From NCBI RefSeq assembly GCF_029392875.1, contig NZ_CP113946.1, positions 1,364,001 to 1,428,000 of the forward strand: a DNA stretch of 64,000 nucleotides, written 5' to 3'. Source of the DNA: Lactobacillus sp. ESL0677. GTDB taxonomy: Bacteria; Bacillota; Bacilli; Lactobacillales; Lactobacillaceae. A program made the position numbers and the translations under genes. This document shows, piece by piece, positions 17,276-26,722 of the stretch. How positions within the stretch are numbered: the stretch's first letter is position 1; each line of letters opens with the position of its first letter. A model generated the notes under the pieces. The model saw only the letters and a list, made by a program, of their open reading frames with translations, made no database searches and was not told the origin of the DNA.

Positions 17276-17929
17276 TTAATTCAGTTGTTTACCAACTACG
17301 CTGCCGACTAATGACAAGGCAAAGCAAACTATAAAATAAAGTAGTGCCAAAGCCACAAACATCGGCAATGTAAAGTTAGCGTTCTGACCATAAACAATCT
17401 GTGCTTGCTGGGTCATTTCGGGAACAACGATAATGGTTGCTAGCGACGTATCTTTGATTAGCGATACTAACTGGCTAACAAGTGTTGGAATCATGTGCTT
17501 ATACGCTTGCGGCAACACAACGTGCCACATTGCCTGCGCAAAATTCATCCCTGTTGAGCGGGCACCCTCGATTTGACCTATTGCGACCGACTGTATCCCC
17601 GAGCGCACAATTTCTGCAATCATCCCGGACTCAAAAACTGTCATCGCAATAATTGCAGCTGGAATCACATCGGGTCTAAAGCCAAAGTTTGGCAGGCCAA
17701 AATAAGTAAAGAAAATAATTAATAATAACGGCAAGTTGCGAACAACATCAACAATAAAGCCAACTGTTGCTGAAATATATTTAATTTTAGCGAACCGTAA
17801 AATCCCCATTAGTGAGCCAATTACAAAGCTCAAAACCATTACAATTACGGAGATACCAAGTGTAACCTTCAATCCCAGTAGTAAAAATCTAATATTAATC
17901 CAGGAAAAGGCGTTAATCCAAGTTTGCAT
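17276..17929 (-). CDS. Polar amino-acid (glutamine-type) ABC transporter permease
   Basis: A 217-residue HisM/GlnP-type membrane subunit with about five transmembrane segments. It shows the EAA coupling motif, seen as EGARSTGMNFAQAMWHVVLPQA, which contacts the ATPase. It is the last of four genes encoding a complete importer (ATPase, binding protein, two permeases) and ends before a terminator. Family membership suggests glutamine/glutamate or a similar amino acid, and the exact ligand is inference. Confidence 0.92.
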   Translation of the reverse strand: MQTWINAFSWINIRFLLLGLKVTLGISVIVMVLSFVIGSLMGILRFAKIKYISATVGFIVDVVRNLPLLLIIFFTYFGLPNFGFRPDVIPAAIIAMTVFESGMIAEIVRSGIQSVAIGQIEGARSTGMNFAQAMWHVVLPQAYKHMIPTLVSQLVSLIKDTSLATIIVVPEMTQQAQIVYGQNANFTLPMFVALALLYFIVCFALSLVGSVVGKQLN

Positions 17930-17941
17930 CGTTTTGCCCCC

Positions 17942-18580
17942 CTAACTCAATTTTTTCTCTAAATAATGCATGTAGTAACTTAGCGGCATTGTTAACAGCA
18001 AATATAAAATGCCAACCACCAGGTAACTATTGATTGTATCAAACGTTGTTGATGCAATTGCATTAGCTTGATAAAGCAAATCAAAGCCGGCCACAAAGGC
18101 CAAAATAGAGGAATCTTTAATCAGATTGACAAATTGATTGCCAAGAGACGGTATAACGATTTTAAATGCTTGGGGCAGGACAACATAACGCATTGCCTGC
18201 CAGTAGGTCATCCCAGTTGAACGCGAACCTTCTAATTGTCCTGCTTCCACCGATTGGATCCCCGAGCGGATAATTTCTGCAATAAAGGCCGATGTGTAGA
18301 GTGTCAACCCAATTGTTCCCGCAGTAAAACCGTTAATCTTAAAGAAGTACAGCGGGATAATCAGATAGAAGAACATCACAATTACTAGCAAAGGAATATT
18401 ACGAAAAACTTCAATATAAATTCGGCACAAAAAGTGAACTAGTTTACTTGGCAGCATTTGCAATAGCGCAAGTGATGTACCAATTATTAAGCTGAAAACT
18501 AGGGTAATCAAGCTGCACAATAACGTCCAACCCAGACCAACTAACAGCTGATTACCAAAATGCATAAAAATGTTAATCAT
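17942..18580 (-). CDS. Polar amino-acid (glutamine-type) ABC transporter permease
   Basis: A 212-residue second membrane subunit, clearly paralogous to the next gene, with the EAA loop EGSRSTGMTYWQAMRYVVLPQA and a FRNIPLLVIVMFFYL segment. Its ATG overlaps the end of the binding-protein gene by 4 bases. It probably forms a heterodimer with the adjacent permease. Confidence 0.92.
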   Translation of the reverse strand: MINIFMHFGNQLLVGLGWTLLCSLITLVFSLIIGTSLALLQMLPSKLVHFLCRIYIEVFRNIPLLVIVMFFYLIIPLYFFKINGFTAGTIGLTLYTSAFIAEIIRSGIQSVEAGQLEGSRSTGMTYWQAMRYVVLPQAFKIVIPSLGNQFVNLIKDSSILAFVAGFDLLYQANAIASTTFDTINSYLVVGILYLLLTMPLSYYMHYLEKKLS

Positions 18581-19395
18581 CGTTGATCCATCTCCTTGTA
18601 GTTAAATCCGGGAACTTTGCCAAACCATTTTTTAATTAAATGATTGTATTCCCCACTATGCTCTAACTGGACAATTGCGCGATTGACAGCTCGCTCAAAG
18701 GGCTTTTGCTGCTTATTAATCGCAATGCCATAAGGCTCTTTAGTAAAAGTACCACCAGTTACAACAAGGCTAGGATTTTCGACTGCCAAGCCGTAAAGCA
18801 CTCCATTATCTGAAACCAAGGCATCACCTTGGTGCGACTTCAGAGCACTAACTGCTTGACCATAATTCTGCATCCCAATTACCTTTGCCTTGGGCGCAAA
18901 CTTCTTAACTACTTCAGAAGAATTATCACCAACAATTCCAATAACAGTTTTACCATTCAAATCATGCACGTTTTTAACACGAGAATGAACTGGTACGAGC
19001 AGCGACTCGCCCGCATTGAAATACGAATTAGAAAATGCAATTACTTTTTTACGAGCAGGAGTAATTGACATTGTCGCAATTACCGCGTCCACATTACCGT
19101 TTTTTAGTAATGGAATACGCGATTGCGCGGTTGCCGTTACGAACTTGGCATGACCACTTGGTCCCAAGATTTGCTTGGTAATTGCTTTGGCAAGGTCAAT
19201 TTCAAAGCCCTTATGGGCGTTATCACGCACGTCAATCAGACTAAACAGCTTCATATCTGCTTCCACGCCCCAAGTAATCGTCTTAGAACTCTGCGCATTT
19301 TTTAAAACCGCTTGGTCTGCCACCTTTTGACCACAGCCTGATAGAAGCAACATGCAAAACAGTAACGGGACTAACCAAAATTTCTTTTTCATCAT
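18577..19395 (-). CDS. Amino-acid ABC transporter substrate-binding lipoprotein
   Basis: A 272-residue SBP_bac_3 protein. A signal peptide ends in the lipobox LLLSGC, so it is anchored outside the membrane. Ligand-binding features are FEIDLAKAI, VDAVIATMSITPARKKVIAFSNSYF and GIVGDNSSEVVKKFAP. I choose the ATG at 19395, with AAGGGG in front, over an upstream GTG. It supplies the ligand specificity of the importer; the residues do not allow a secure ligand call. Confidence 0.92.
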   Translation of the reverse strand: MMKKKFWLVPLLFCMLLLSGCGQKVADQAVLKNAQSSKTITWGVEADMKLFSLIDVRDNAHKGFEIDLAKAITKQILGPSGHAKFVTATAQSRIPLLKNGNVDAVIATMSITPARKKVIAFSNSYFNAGESLLVPVHSRVKNVHDLNGKTVIGIVGDNSSEVVKKFAPKAKVIGMQNYGQAVSALKSHQGDALVSDNGVLYGLAVENPSLVVTGGTFTKEPYGIAINKQQKPFERAVNRAIVQLEHSGEYNHLIKKWFGKVPGFNYKEMDQR

Positions 19396-19404
19396 GGTCA
19401 CCCC

Positions 19405-20142
19405 TTAATGCGCAATGATTTTGCTTAAAAACTGTTGTGCACGTTCAGTCTGAGGTTGGTTAAAGAAAGCTTGACTGTCATCATCTTCGACGATATGACC
19501 TTGATCCATAAAAATCACGCGATTAGCAACTTCCTTAGCAAAGCCCATCTCATGCGTCACAATTAATGACGTCATTTCGCTAGCCATTGTCACCTTTTTA
19601 ATGACCTGCAATACCTCATCAATCATTTCGGGGTCAAGCGCTGAAGTTGGCTCATCAAATAGTAGCAGCTTCGGACGCATGGCTAGCGACCGGGCAATTG
19701 CCACCCGTTGCTTTTGCCCACCTGATAGTTGGCGCGGCATATTTTGCGCCTTATCAGCTAAGCCAACCATCTCTAGTAAGTTCATCGCGCGCTGTTTGTT
19801 TTCAGCTTCTGGCATATGACTGACAATCCTTGGCGCCAGCATAATATTCTCCAGCACATTTTTATTAGCATAAAGATTAAAGTGCTGAAAGACCATCCCA
19901 ACATCCCGCCGCAAGATATTTGCATCTGTCTTGGAATCCGATAAATCGTGATTATTGACGATTAATTGACCACCTTCAATTGATTCCAACTGATTAATCG
20001 TGCGAATTAACGTACTTTTACCAGAACCAGAAGGCCCAATGAGAACGACAGTCTCGCCCTTATCAATTTTTAAATTAATATTGCGTAAAGCATGAAACTT
20101 ACCATAAAATTTCTGCACATTGTTGAATTCGATCATCGACAT
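19405..20142 (-). CDS. glnQ: Amino-acid ABC transporter ATP-binding protein
   Basis: A 245-residue GlnQ/HisP-type ATPase: Walker A GPSGSGKST, Q-loop MVFQHFNLY, signature LSGGQKQR, Walker B LLLFDEPTSALD, switch His in VTHEMGF. The start at 20142 has an AAGGAG site 6 bases upstream; an upstream ATG in frame has none. First gene of the importer operon. The 176 bases between it and thrS hold no gene and are AT-rich; I see no clear terminator for thrS there. Confidence 0.94.
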   Translation of the reverse strand: MSMIEFNNVQKFYGKFHALRNINLKIDKGETVVLIGPSGSGKSTLIRTINQLESIEGGQLIVNNHDLSDSKTDANILRRDVGMVFQHFNLYANKNVLENIMLAPRIVSHMPEAENKQRAMNLLEMVGLADKAQNMPRQLSGGQKQRVAIARSLAMRPKLLLFDEPTSALDPEMIDEVLQVIKKVTMASEMTSLIVTHEMGFAKEVANRVIFMDQGHIVEDDDSQAFFNQPQTERAQQFLSKIIAH

Positions 20143-20318
20143 AAATTTCTCCTTATTAGTAGAAAATTTAAGTATCAAATTGAACACTCAGCTAGCTAAA
20201 ATCCAATAAAGCCAATCGTCTACACCACTGTTGTAACTCGACGAACAATATTTTTAGATTTTTTAAATTTAAAAGTGCCGAAATTATTAATACGTTTTCT
20301 AATTCTTATTATTGCTGA

Positions 20319-22253
20319 TTATTTTTCACGTGAATATGACTTAACGTCAGCATCAATTTCTTTAATAAATTCATCTAAACTCTTGGCAATCTCATTGTCA
20401 GTACCGTAAGGACGGACATTAACACTGTTATCTGCCATCTCCTTATCACCCAAAACAAGAGTGTAAGGAATCTTTTGAGTTTGAGCTTCACGAATCTTGT
20501 AACCCAATTTTTCATTTCTAAAGTCAACTTCTGCTCTGAAGCCACGCTTGTTGAGTTCGTCGCGAACCTTCTTAGCATAATCGCCATGAGCATCAAGGTT
20601 AACTGGAATAATTTCTGCTTGAACCGGTGCAAGCCAAGTTGGAAAGGCACCCTTGTAAATCTCGATTAAGTAGGCGATAAATCTTTCCATCGTACCAACA
20701 ATTCCACGGTGAATCATAACTGGACGATGTTCTTCACCATCTTGACCAACGTAAGTTAAGTCAAATTGTTCTGGCAACATGAAGTCAAGTTGAATCGTTG
20801 ACATGGTTTCGTCACTACCCAAAGCAGTCTTAGTTTGAATATCAAGTTTAGGACCATAGAAAGCAGCTTCACCTTCAGCTTCAACGTAGTCAAGACCCAT
20901 GTCATCCATGGCACCTTTAAGCATTGATTGACTTCTTTCCCACATTTCATCGTTTGCGAAGTACTTCTTAGTATTCTTCGGGTCACGGTATGAAAGACGG
21001 AAGTAGTAATCAGTAATGTCAAAGTCCTTGTAGACATCCATGATTAATTGTAAAGTTCTAGCAAATTCGTCTTTGACTTGATCTAAAGTAACAAAAGTGT
21101 GACCATCGTTCAAAGTCATTTCCCGAACCCGTTGCAAACCTGACAGAGCACCAGACTTTTCATATCTGTGCATCATCCCAAGTTCAGCAATTCGAACTGG
21201 CAGTTCACGGTATGAACGAATGTGGTGCTTGTAAATTTGAATATGTGATGGGCAGTTCATTGGTCTTAATTCAAGCATTTCGCCGTCGCCCATGTCCATT
21301 GGTGGGAACATGTCATCACGGTAGTGTGCCCAGTGACCTGAAGTCTTGTAAGCATCCAAGTTCATCAATACGGGTGTGTAAACGTGTTGGTAACCGCGAG
21401 CAACTTCTTTATCAATGATGTAGCGTTCAATCACACGGCGAATGGTTGCACCCTTTGGCATCCAGTAAGGAAGACCAGCACCAACCTTAGGGTCAACGAA
21501 GAATAAGTCAAGGTCGCGGCCGATTGTCCGGTGGTCGCGTTCCTTAATTTCTTCGCGTCGTTTAATGTCGGCATCAAGGTCAGCCTTCTTGAAAAAGGCA
21601 GTTCCTGAAATTCTTTGCAACATTGGGTTGGAAGATTGTCCTTGCCAATAAGCGCCGGCAACACTGAGCAATTTAAACTGCTTAATCTTACCAGTATTTG
21701 GCAAAAGTGCATCGAAGCCAAAGTCAACAAAGTCACCTAATTTATATGCTGCAACTGTGTCGCTTGGTTCAGCCTGCAGTAATTCCAACTTGAACTTGTC
21801 ATCTTTGAAAATATTTTCTAATTCACTCTTAGATATCTCTACTTGTTCAATCTTAGCGCCACTCTTAACAGCCTTTTGGATAGCCTTTTCTAATTGTGGT
21901 AATTCACTAATCTTGATTTGGTTTGCCTTGTCAGTATCAACAAAAAAGCCGTCGTTATCTGCAGCGTGCTCACCTATCCGTAATTCTGGATAAGCCTTTT
22001 TAGCAACTGCTTCAAAGACAAAGGCAACAGTTGCACGTAAAACGTTCAAGCCGTCTTCATCTTTATCAGTAATAATTGCTACTTCTGCATCGTCATTTAA
22101 TTCGTAATCAACTGACTTCAATTCGCCGTTAACTTTTCCGGCCATTGCAGCCTTACCAAGTGAAGTTGAAATATCATGTGCTAAATCAGCAATTGAAATA
22201 GCGTGGTCATAGTCACGGTTTGACCCATCAGGCAAAGTAATTGAAAAACTCAT
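20319..22253 (-). CDS. thrS: Threonyl-tRNA synthetase
   Basis: A 644-residue class II synthetase. Domains in order: TGS ([20 protein letters not shown]), N2 editing-like domain, catalytic core with motif 2 [23 protein letters not shown] and zinc ligands (Cys in MNCPSH, His in LNDGHTF, His in [19 protein letters not shown]), and an anticodon-binding domain ([17 protein letters not shown]). The start is chosen at MSFS because GGAGGT lies 5 bases before it. Expression is controlled by a Thr T-box. Confidence 0.98.
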   Translation of the reverse strand: MSFSITLPDGSNRDYDHAISIADLAHDISTSLGKAAMAGKVNGELKSVDYELNDDAEVAIITDKDEDGLNVLRATVAFVFEAVAKKAYPELRIGEHAADNDGFFVDTDKANQIKISELPQLEKAIQKAVKSGAKIEQVEISKSELENIFKDDKFKLELLQAEPSDTVAAYKLGDFVDFGFDALLPNTGKIKQFKLLSVAGAYWQGQSSNPMLQRISGTAFFKKADLDADIKRREEIKERDHRTIGRDLDLFFVDPKVGAGLPYWMPKGATIRRVIERYIIDKEVARGYQHVYTPVLMNLDAYKTSGHWAHYRDDMFPPMDMGDGEMLELRPMNCPSHIQIYKHHIRSYRELPVRIAELGMMHRYEKSGALSGLQRVREMTLNDGHTFVTLDQVKDEFARTLQLIMDVYKDFDITDYYFRLSYRDPKNTKKYFANDEMWERSQSMLKGAMDDMGLDYVEAEGEAAFYGPKLDIQTKTALGSDETMSTIQLDFMLPEQFDLTYVGQDGEEHRPVMIHRGIVGTMERFIAYLIEIYKGAFPTWLAPVQAEIIPVNLDAHGDYAKKVRDELNKRGFRAEVDFRNEKLGYKIREAQTQKIPYTLVLGDKEMADNSVNVRPYGTDNEIAKSLDEFIKEIDADVKSYSREK

Positions 22254-22267
22254 GTTTACCTCCATAA

Positions 22268-22490
22268 ACAAAAAAAGCCCCAGTGCAATTAAGCACTGGG
22301 ACGTATATTAGCGCGGTTCCACCCAAATAGATTAGAGCATCTCTAACCCTCTCTTAAGATTGATAATGGAATCCAGCCTTTGTTAAAACCTTTATTAGTA
22401 GAATGAGTGGGGTCTTGCTCATGAAGGACTTCCAGAAAAAGCGTCCTTTTCTCTGAGTTGAGCAACATCATGTTCATTCATTGCACTTAA
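22268..22490 (-). promoter_or_regulatory. T-box riboswitch, threonine specific, upstream of thrS
   Basis: Minus strand: T-box sequence GGGTGGAACCGCG (22312-22324). It is followed by the terminator hairpin GTCCCAGTGCTTA...GCACTGGGGC and a T run (22269-22302). In stem I the pair TTGCTC/GAGCAA brackets a loop whose 3' side reads GACCCCACTC. ACC, or less likely ACT, is therefore the specifier, and both are Thr codons. The outer stem pairs GAATGA with TCATTC. Confidence 0.93.
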
Positions 22491-22549
22491 TTATACGCAA
22501 ACAACGGTTAAATGCAAGAACTTTTTAATAGAATTTGATTAAAAATAAA

Positions 22550-23452
22550 TTAATGCCGGCGATTGGGTCCCGACACGACTATTTCTTTAGCCAGTGTCCG
22601 CACCCGTTCCATCAGGCGTTTGGCCTTAATTGGATCAAGAGCATTTTTGGTTTCTTTAAAATGGTCTTCCAAGTCAGCCATCGCAAAATTCGATGAGAAA
22701 AATGTCGGCAGAACATTATCCATCCGCGCTTGCAGAATTACACCTAGGACATCATCACGCGACCACTGGCTCAGAGTTTCTGCACCAATATCATCTAGTA
22801 GTAATACATCAGCTTGGCTCACGCGGTCAATTTCTTTTTGCAAGCTATTATCTTCAAAATGGCTGGATAAACCAGCGATAAATGTCGGCACATGTAAAAA
22901 GACTACCTGCTTACCCATCGCTGCAACCGAATTTGCTACTCCAGCTAATAAGTATGTCTTACCAACGCCGAAACTTCCTGATAGATACAGCCCTTGCTCG
23001 TGAGGATTTTGGGAATAGCCAGCCAAAAACTTACCAATAGCTGCCAATGCTGGTCCACGTCCTGCAGCTGTATCATCCACTTGACTCAAGCGCACATCAT
23101 GCAACGTTTCTGGCAAATTAATCAGGTGCAAATGCTTCTTAGTATTAGCGCGCAAGCTTTGTTCAATTTTGTTTTCATCGGGTACATAACGCAAATCAAT
23201 TGCATGATCATTTAAGAACAGTTCTGGTCGATAACCCGCTGTTACGGGGTCTTGCTTGTGTTGTGCCAAGTAATATTCGTATAAATTCGACCAGCTCTTC
23301 TTGATCATTTCGGATGTAATTTGACCTTTGTGCTGGTTCAAAAACTGCTGCACATTTCTATCCGCCAAAACCTGTTGGTAAATTTGTGCCAAATTATGCT
23401 TTTTAGCAATTTCTGGATTTAAATTATTAATAATATCGCCGATTGATTGCAT
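22550..23452 (-). CDS. dnaI: Primosomal protein / helicase loader DnaI
   Basis: A 300-residue AAA+ ATPase that loads the replicative helicase. An N-terminal helicase-binding domain (about 1-110) is followed by Walker A GSFGVGKTYLLAG, Walker B DVLLLDDIGAE, sensor 1 PTFFSSNF and an Arg-finger region RLMERVRTLAKE. It follows dnaB after 8 bases in the conserved dnaB-dnaI pair. Confidence 0.95.
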   Translation of the reverse strand: MQSIGDIINNLNPEIAKKHNLAQIYQQVLADRNVQQFLNQHKGQITSEMIKKSWSNLYEYYLAQHKQDPVTAGYRPELFLNDHAIDLRYVPDENKIEQSLRANTKKHLHLINLPETLHDVRLSQVDDTAAGRGPALAAIGKFLAGYSQNPHEQGLYLSGSFGVGKTYLLAGVANSVAAMGKQVVFLHVPTFIAGLSSHFEDNSLQKEIDRVSQADVLLLDDIGAETLSQWSRDDVLGVILQARMDNVLPTFFSSNFAMADLEDHFKETKNALDPIKAKRLMERVRTLAKEIVVSGPNRRH

Positions 23453-23460
23453 AATTTCAC

Positions 23461-24810
23461 CTACTTCATGCCATTTTTATCTTCTAAATCCTTAAAGAAC
23501 TTCTTCAAGTCAGCGGAAGAAACATTAGTGCTTTGCGTTGCCGTCTTTTTACTCCAGTCAGTCCCCTTTTCAACACGTTTAGGTTTTGTCGAATAACGGG
23601 GGTAATAACTCTTCTTTTGCTGACGTTTCTCCATATATTCCAAAGCCTGGCTCCCAGTCTTAACGCCATGCTGCAGCCAATCATGCAAGATCGTATTGGC
23701 CAAACGGTAAGACACAGACGGTCCACTATTCAAGCAGGCATACGTCAAAATATTGAGCAATTCCGCTGGAATATCCTTTTGGTTAAACAAATTATCTAGC
23801 ACCTTATACTCACTAGCATCAACATAATCATGTTTATCGGTTTTTAAGCGATACAAAAACTGGGCCGGCGACTTAGTCTGCGCCAATTGTAAAATTCGCT
23901 GGTCACGCAAGCTCAAACTAGAATTATCCTGAATTGTCGCTTGTGGATCCTGCGTTTGCTGCAGATTTTTCCGCGTGCCCTCTGCGTGAATATTTTCCGC
24001 AATAGTTCGCTTAATTAACGGCATGTCAAGCTGATAACTGTCATGCAAACACGGCAAAGTTTCATCCACAAATTCCTGCTCTGACAAGCCATAAGTACGC
24101 ATTATTCCCCGAATAGCCGGACGATTTTTATCAATTTCACTAGCTGCAATCTGGTAAATTTCAAACTGTTCTTTCATAAACTGCCAGTCAATTTGATCCT
24201 GCTCATTAACACTGGCTGTCGCAGCCTGCTTGACCTGATTTTCCTGTGCAGCTCGCTGAACATCAGACGACGGACTAATTGCTTCTTCATCTGGCAAGCG
24301 AAAGACATCCATAAATGAAGCAGAAACATCCTTAGCGGTTTGCACACCGTTAACCTGATTCTCACTACGCTTATTTTCTTGCGCAAATAAATGGCTTAAT
24401 CGCTGAAAAGTTGTCACGCCAACTTTTTCTTTTAACAAACTTGCCAGTAATGCCGTCGCAAAAAACTCACTACTGTCAGGTACGCGGTTTAAAGAAAACA
24501 GCAGCACTTGCCCCATGATCTCATTCTTGATAATGCGGGTCTTAACCAATCCTACTGCTTCTAACTTATGCAGCGCCTGAAATAATTCTTTCAAACTGCA
24601 GTCAAGTTGCTCCTGCAGATGGTAAATACCCTTGCTATCTGACAAAATTGCGGCAGCATCGTAGTCTGCCATTAGCGTTAAATAAAGAGCAACCCCACTA
24701 GCACCAATTAGCGGCTGATAAAGCTTAATTAAAACTTGTAAATCTTGCGGAAAAACCGTCACGCGATTAATGATAAAAAAGGGCTGCTTGGGATTAGAAG
24801 TCTCAAACAT
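23461..24810 (-). CDS. dnaB: Replication initiation / membrane attachment protein DnaB
   Basis: Firmicute DnaB (not the helicase), which with DnaD and DnaI helps to remodel DNA and load the helicase at the origin. It is 449 residues when started at MFETSNPKQPFF (24810), whose ATG overlaps the nrdR end by 8 bases; an upstream ATG (24840) lies deep in nrdR. It has an N-terminal winged-helix DnaD-like domain, a Gln/Ser-rich linker, and a C-terminal DnaD-type domain (PAQFLYRLKTDKHDYVDAS, LTYACLNSGPSVSYRLANTI). Confidence 0.92.
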   Translation of the reverse strand: MFETSNPKQPFFIINRVTVFPQDLQVLIKLYQPLIGASGVALYLTLMADYDAAAILSDSKGIYHLQEQLDCSLKELFQALHKLEAVGLVKTRIIKNEIMGQVLLFSLNRVPDSSEFFATALLASLLKEKVGVTTFQRLSHLFAQENKRSENQVNGVQTAKDVSASFMDVFRLPDEEAISPSSDVQRAAQENQVKQAATASVNEQDQIDWQFMKEQFEIYQIAASEIDKNRPAIRGIMRTYGLSEQEFVDETLPCLHDSYQLDMPLIKRTIAENIHAEGTRKNLQQTQDPQATIQDNSSLSLRDQRILQLAQTKSPAQFLYRLKTDKHDYVDASEYKVLDNLFNQKDIPAELLNILTYACLNSGPSVSYRLANTILHDWLQHGVKTGSQALEYMEKRQQKKSYYPRYSTKPKRVEKGTDWSKKTATQSTNVSSADLKKFFKDLEDKNGMK

Positions 24811-25282
24811 CAGTAGTTCCCTTCTCCTCACGTTTAGCAATCATGTCTTCCATGGTCTTCATAAAACTGGACATATCTTTAAATTCTCGGTAAATGGAAG
24901 CAAAGCGAATGTAAGCAACATCGTCAATATCAGCCAGCTCATCCATCACAACTTGACCGATTTTCTTTGAAGAAATCTCACTAACGCCTTGTTTTCTTAC
25001 CTTATTTTCAACATGGTCAACCAGTTGCTCAAACTGCGCGCTAGTAATCGGCCGCTTTTGACCGGCAGCCATCACACCATGCAAAATCTTTTTACGACTG
25101 AATGGCTCTCTTGTACCATCATTTTTAATAACTAACAACGGGGTCGTTTCAACACGTTCAAAAGTTGTAAAACGAAAGCCACAATTTTCACATTCACGTC
25201 TGCGTCTAATTGCCCGGTTTTCATCGCTGGGCCGAGAATCAATGACACGTGAGGCATTTTGCCGACAATTAGGACATTCCAT
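24803..25282 (-). CDS. nrdR: Transcriptional repressor NrdR
   Basis: A 159-residue zinc-ribbon and ATP-cone protein that represses ribonucleotide reductase genes according to dATP/ATP. The zinc ribbon is CPNCRQ...CENCGFRFTTFER. The ATP-cone begins at about residue 49 (LLVIKNDGTREPFSRKKILHG). It lies in the conserved coaE-nrdR-dnaB-dnaI order and overlaps the 3' end of coaE by 14 bases. Confidence 0.97.
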   Translation of the reverse strand: MECPNCRQNASRVIDSRPSDENRAIRRRRECENCGFRFTTFERVETTPLLVIKNDGTREPFSRKKILHGVMAAGQKRPITSAQFEQLVDHVENKVRKQGVSEISSKKIGQVVMDELADIDDVAYIRFASIYREFKDMSSFMKTMEDMIAKREEKGTTDV

Positions 25283-25883
25283 TCTTCTCTCCTTTTAACT
25301 TAAGTAACAACTCAGCCAATTTGGCTTCTAATTCTTCTATTGTACCAGTATTTGTAACTACATAATCGGCCAACTTGATTTTTTGTGCAAGTGGCATCTG
25401 ACTTTTAATCCGATTTAGTGCCGCTTGGCGCGTCAATTGATCACGCTGCATTAACCGCTCAATCTGCATGTCTTCGGGAATTGCAATTAGCAAAGTTTTA
25501 TCGCAGTATTTTTGACCGCCTGATTCAAATAAGACCGGGGCATCAACAATGATTAACTGCTTGCCCGCTTGCTTATTTTGCGTAATTTTAGCCTGAATTG
25601 TTTGAAAAATCAATGGATGAGTAATTTTATTCAGGATTGCCAGCTGCTCAGGACTACTAAACACCACTTTGCCAAGCTGATGCCGATTAATTGTTTGGTC
25701 TGAATTTAAAAACTTTTTGCCAAAATATTGGATAACTTGCAGATAGCCAGCTTCACCAACATTTAAAATTTGATGAGCAATTAGGTCGCTGTCGATAATG
25801 GGCAGCCCCTTTTTTCTAAAAAAGGCATCTGCCGTACTTTTACCACTAGCAATACCACCAGTTAGGCCCAACACTAGTGTCAT
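25269..25883 (-). CDS. coaE: Dephospho-CoA kinase
   Basis: Last step of coenzyme A synthesis. 204 residues from MTLVLGLTGGIASGKST (P-loop). Other blocks are IIDSDLIAHQIL, IVDAPVLFESGGQKYCDK and QMPLAQKIKLADYVVTN. The ATG at 25883 overlaps the mutM stop (ATGA) and has AGGTGG upstream, so I prefer it over the ATG 18 bases earlier. Confidence 0.96.
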   Translation of the reverse strand: MTLVLGLTGGIASGKSTADAFFRKKGLPIIDSDLIAHQILNVGEAGYLQVIQYFGKKFLNSDQTINRHQLGKVVFSSPEQLAILNKITHPLIFQTIQAKITQNKQAGKQLIIVDAPVLFESGGQKYCDKTLLIAIPEDMQIERLMQRDQLTRQAALNRIKSQMPLAQKIKLADYVVTNTGTIEELEAKLAELLLKLKGEKNGMS

Positions 25884-26710
25884 TTGTAGACCACCTGACA
25901 CTTAGGACAAAAAGTAGTACCACGACCATTAACCTTGATTTTTTCGAGCAAATTGCCACAGCGCGCACACGGCTCCCCCTGATGACCATAGACTCGCAGC
26001 ATCTTTTGAAAGCCACCGGTTTCGCCGTTAGCATCAAGATAAGTATGTACAGTAGTACCGTGTTTTGTAATCGCCAGTGCAATCAGCTCATTAATATTAT
26101 CATGCAGCTCTGCCACTTTCTTTTTAGGAATTTTATTAGCGCTACTTAACGGGTGAATTTTGGTTTTCCACAAAACTTCATCGACATAAATATTACCTAA
26201 GCCCGCCACAATGGTCTGATCAAGCAAAGTGCTTTTAATATTTTTCTTCTTGCGACTAAGACCTGCTGCTAAAAATTCCGTTGTAAAGGCGGCAGAATTC
26301 GGCTCAAAGCCCAACTTGCTAATTCCAGTAACTACCCGTTCAGTTCCCGTTGCTACTAACTGCATCCGCCCAAATTTGCGCACGTCATTATAGCGTAGCG
26401 CCGTATCATCGGTGAAAGCAAACTGCACGTGATCATGTTTATCTTTAGGTGCAGCAACCATTGTCAGCCGATATTTACCTTCCATGCGCAAATGCGACAC
26501 GATTGTCAGATCACCACTTAAGCGAATTAATAAATACTTGGCATAGCGATCAATCGTTAAAACCTGCTGTCCTGCAACTTGCTTAACAAATTCATCGGGA
26601 TCACTAGCAATAATTTTGGGATACCACAGTGTTACCTGTTTGATTGTTTTTCCCTTAATTAAAGGAAGCAAGGTGCGGCGCACTGTCTCAACTTCTGGCA
26701 TTTCTGGCAT
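25880..26710 (-). CDS. mutM: Formamidopyrimidine-DNA glycosylase
   Basis: Base-excision repair enzyme removing 8-oxoguanine and FaPy lesions. 276 residues. The catalytic N-terminus MPEMPEVETVRR gives Pro2 and Glu3. The H2TH region includes DQTIVAGLGNIYVDEVLW. The C-terminal zinc finger is CARCGNLLEKI...CPKCQ with Arg in VNGRGTTF. It is 12 bases downstream of polA, in a repair/replication operon. Confidence 0.97.
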   Translation of the reverse strand: MPEMPEVETVRRTLLPLIKGKTIKQVTLWYPKIIASDPDEFVKQVAGQQVLTIDRYAKYLLIRLSGDLTIVSHLRMEGKYRLTMVAAPKDKHDHVQFAFTDDTALRYNDVRKFGRMQLVATGTERVVTGISKLGFEPNSAAFTTEFLAAGLSRKKKNIKSTLLDQTIVAGLGNIYVDEVLWKTKIHPLSSANKIPKKKVAELHDNINELIALAITKHGTTVHTYLDANGETGGFQKMLRVYGHQGEPCARCGNLLEKIKVNGRGTTFCPKCQVVYK

Positions 26711-26722
26711 TAATCTATCTCC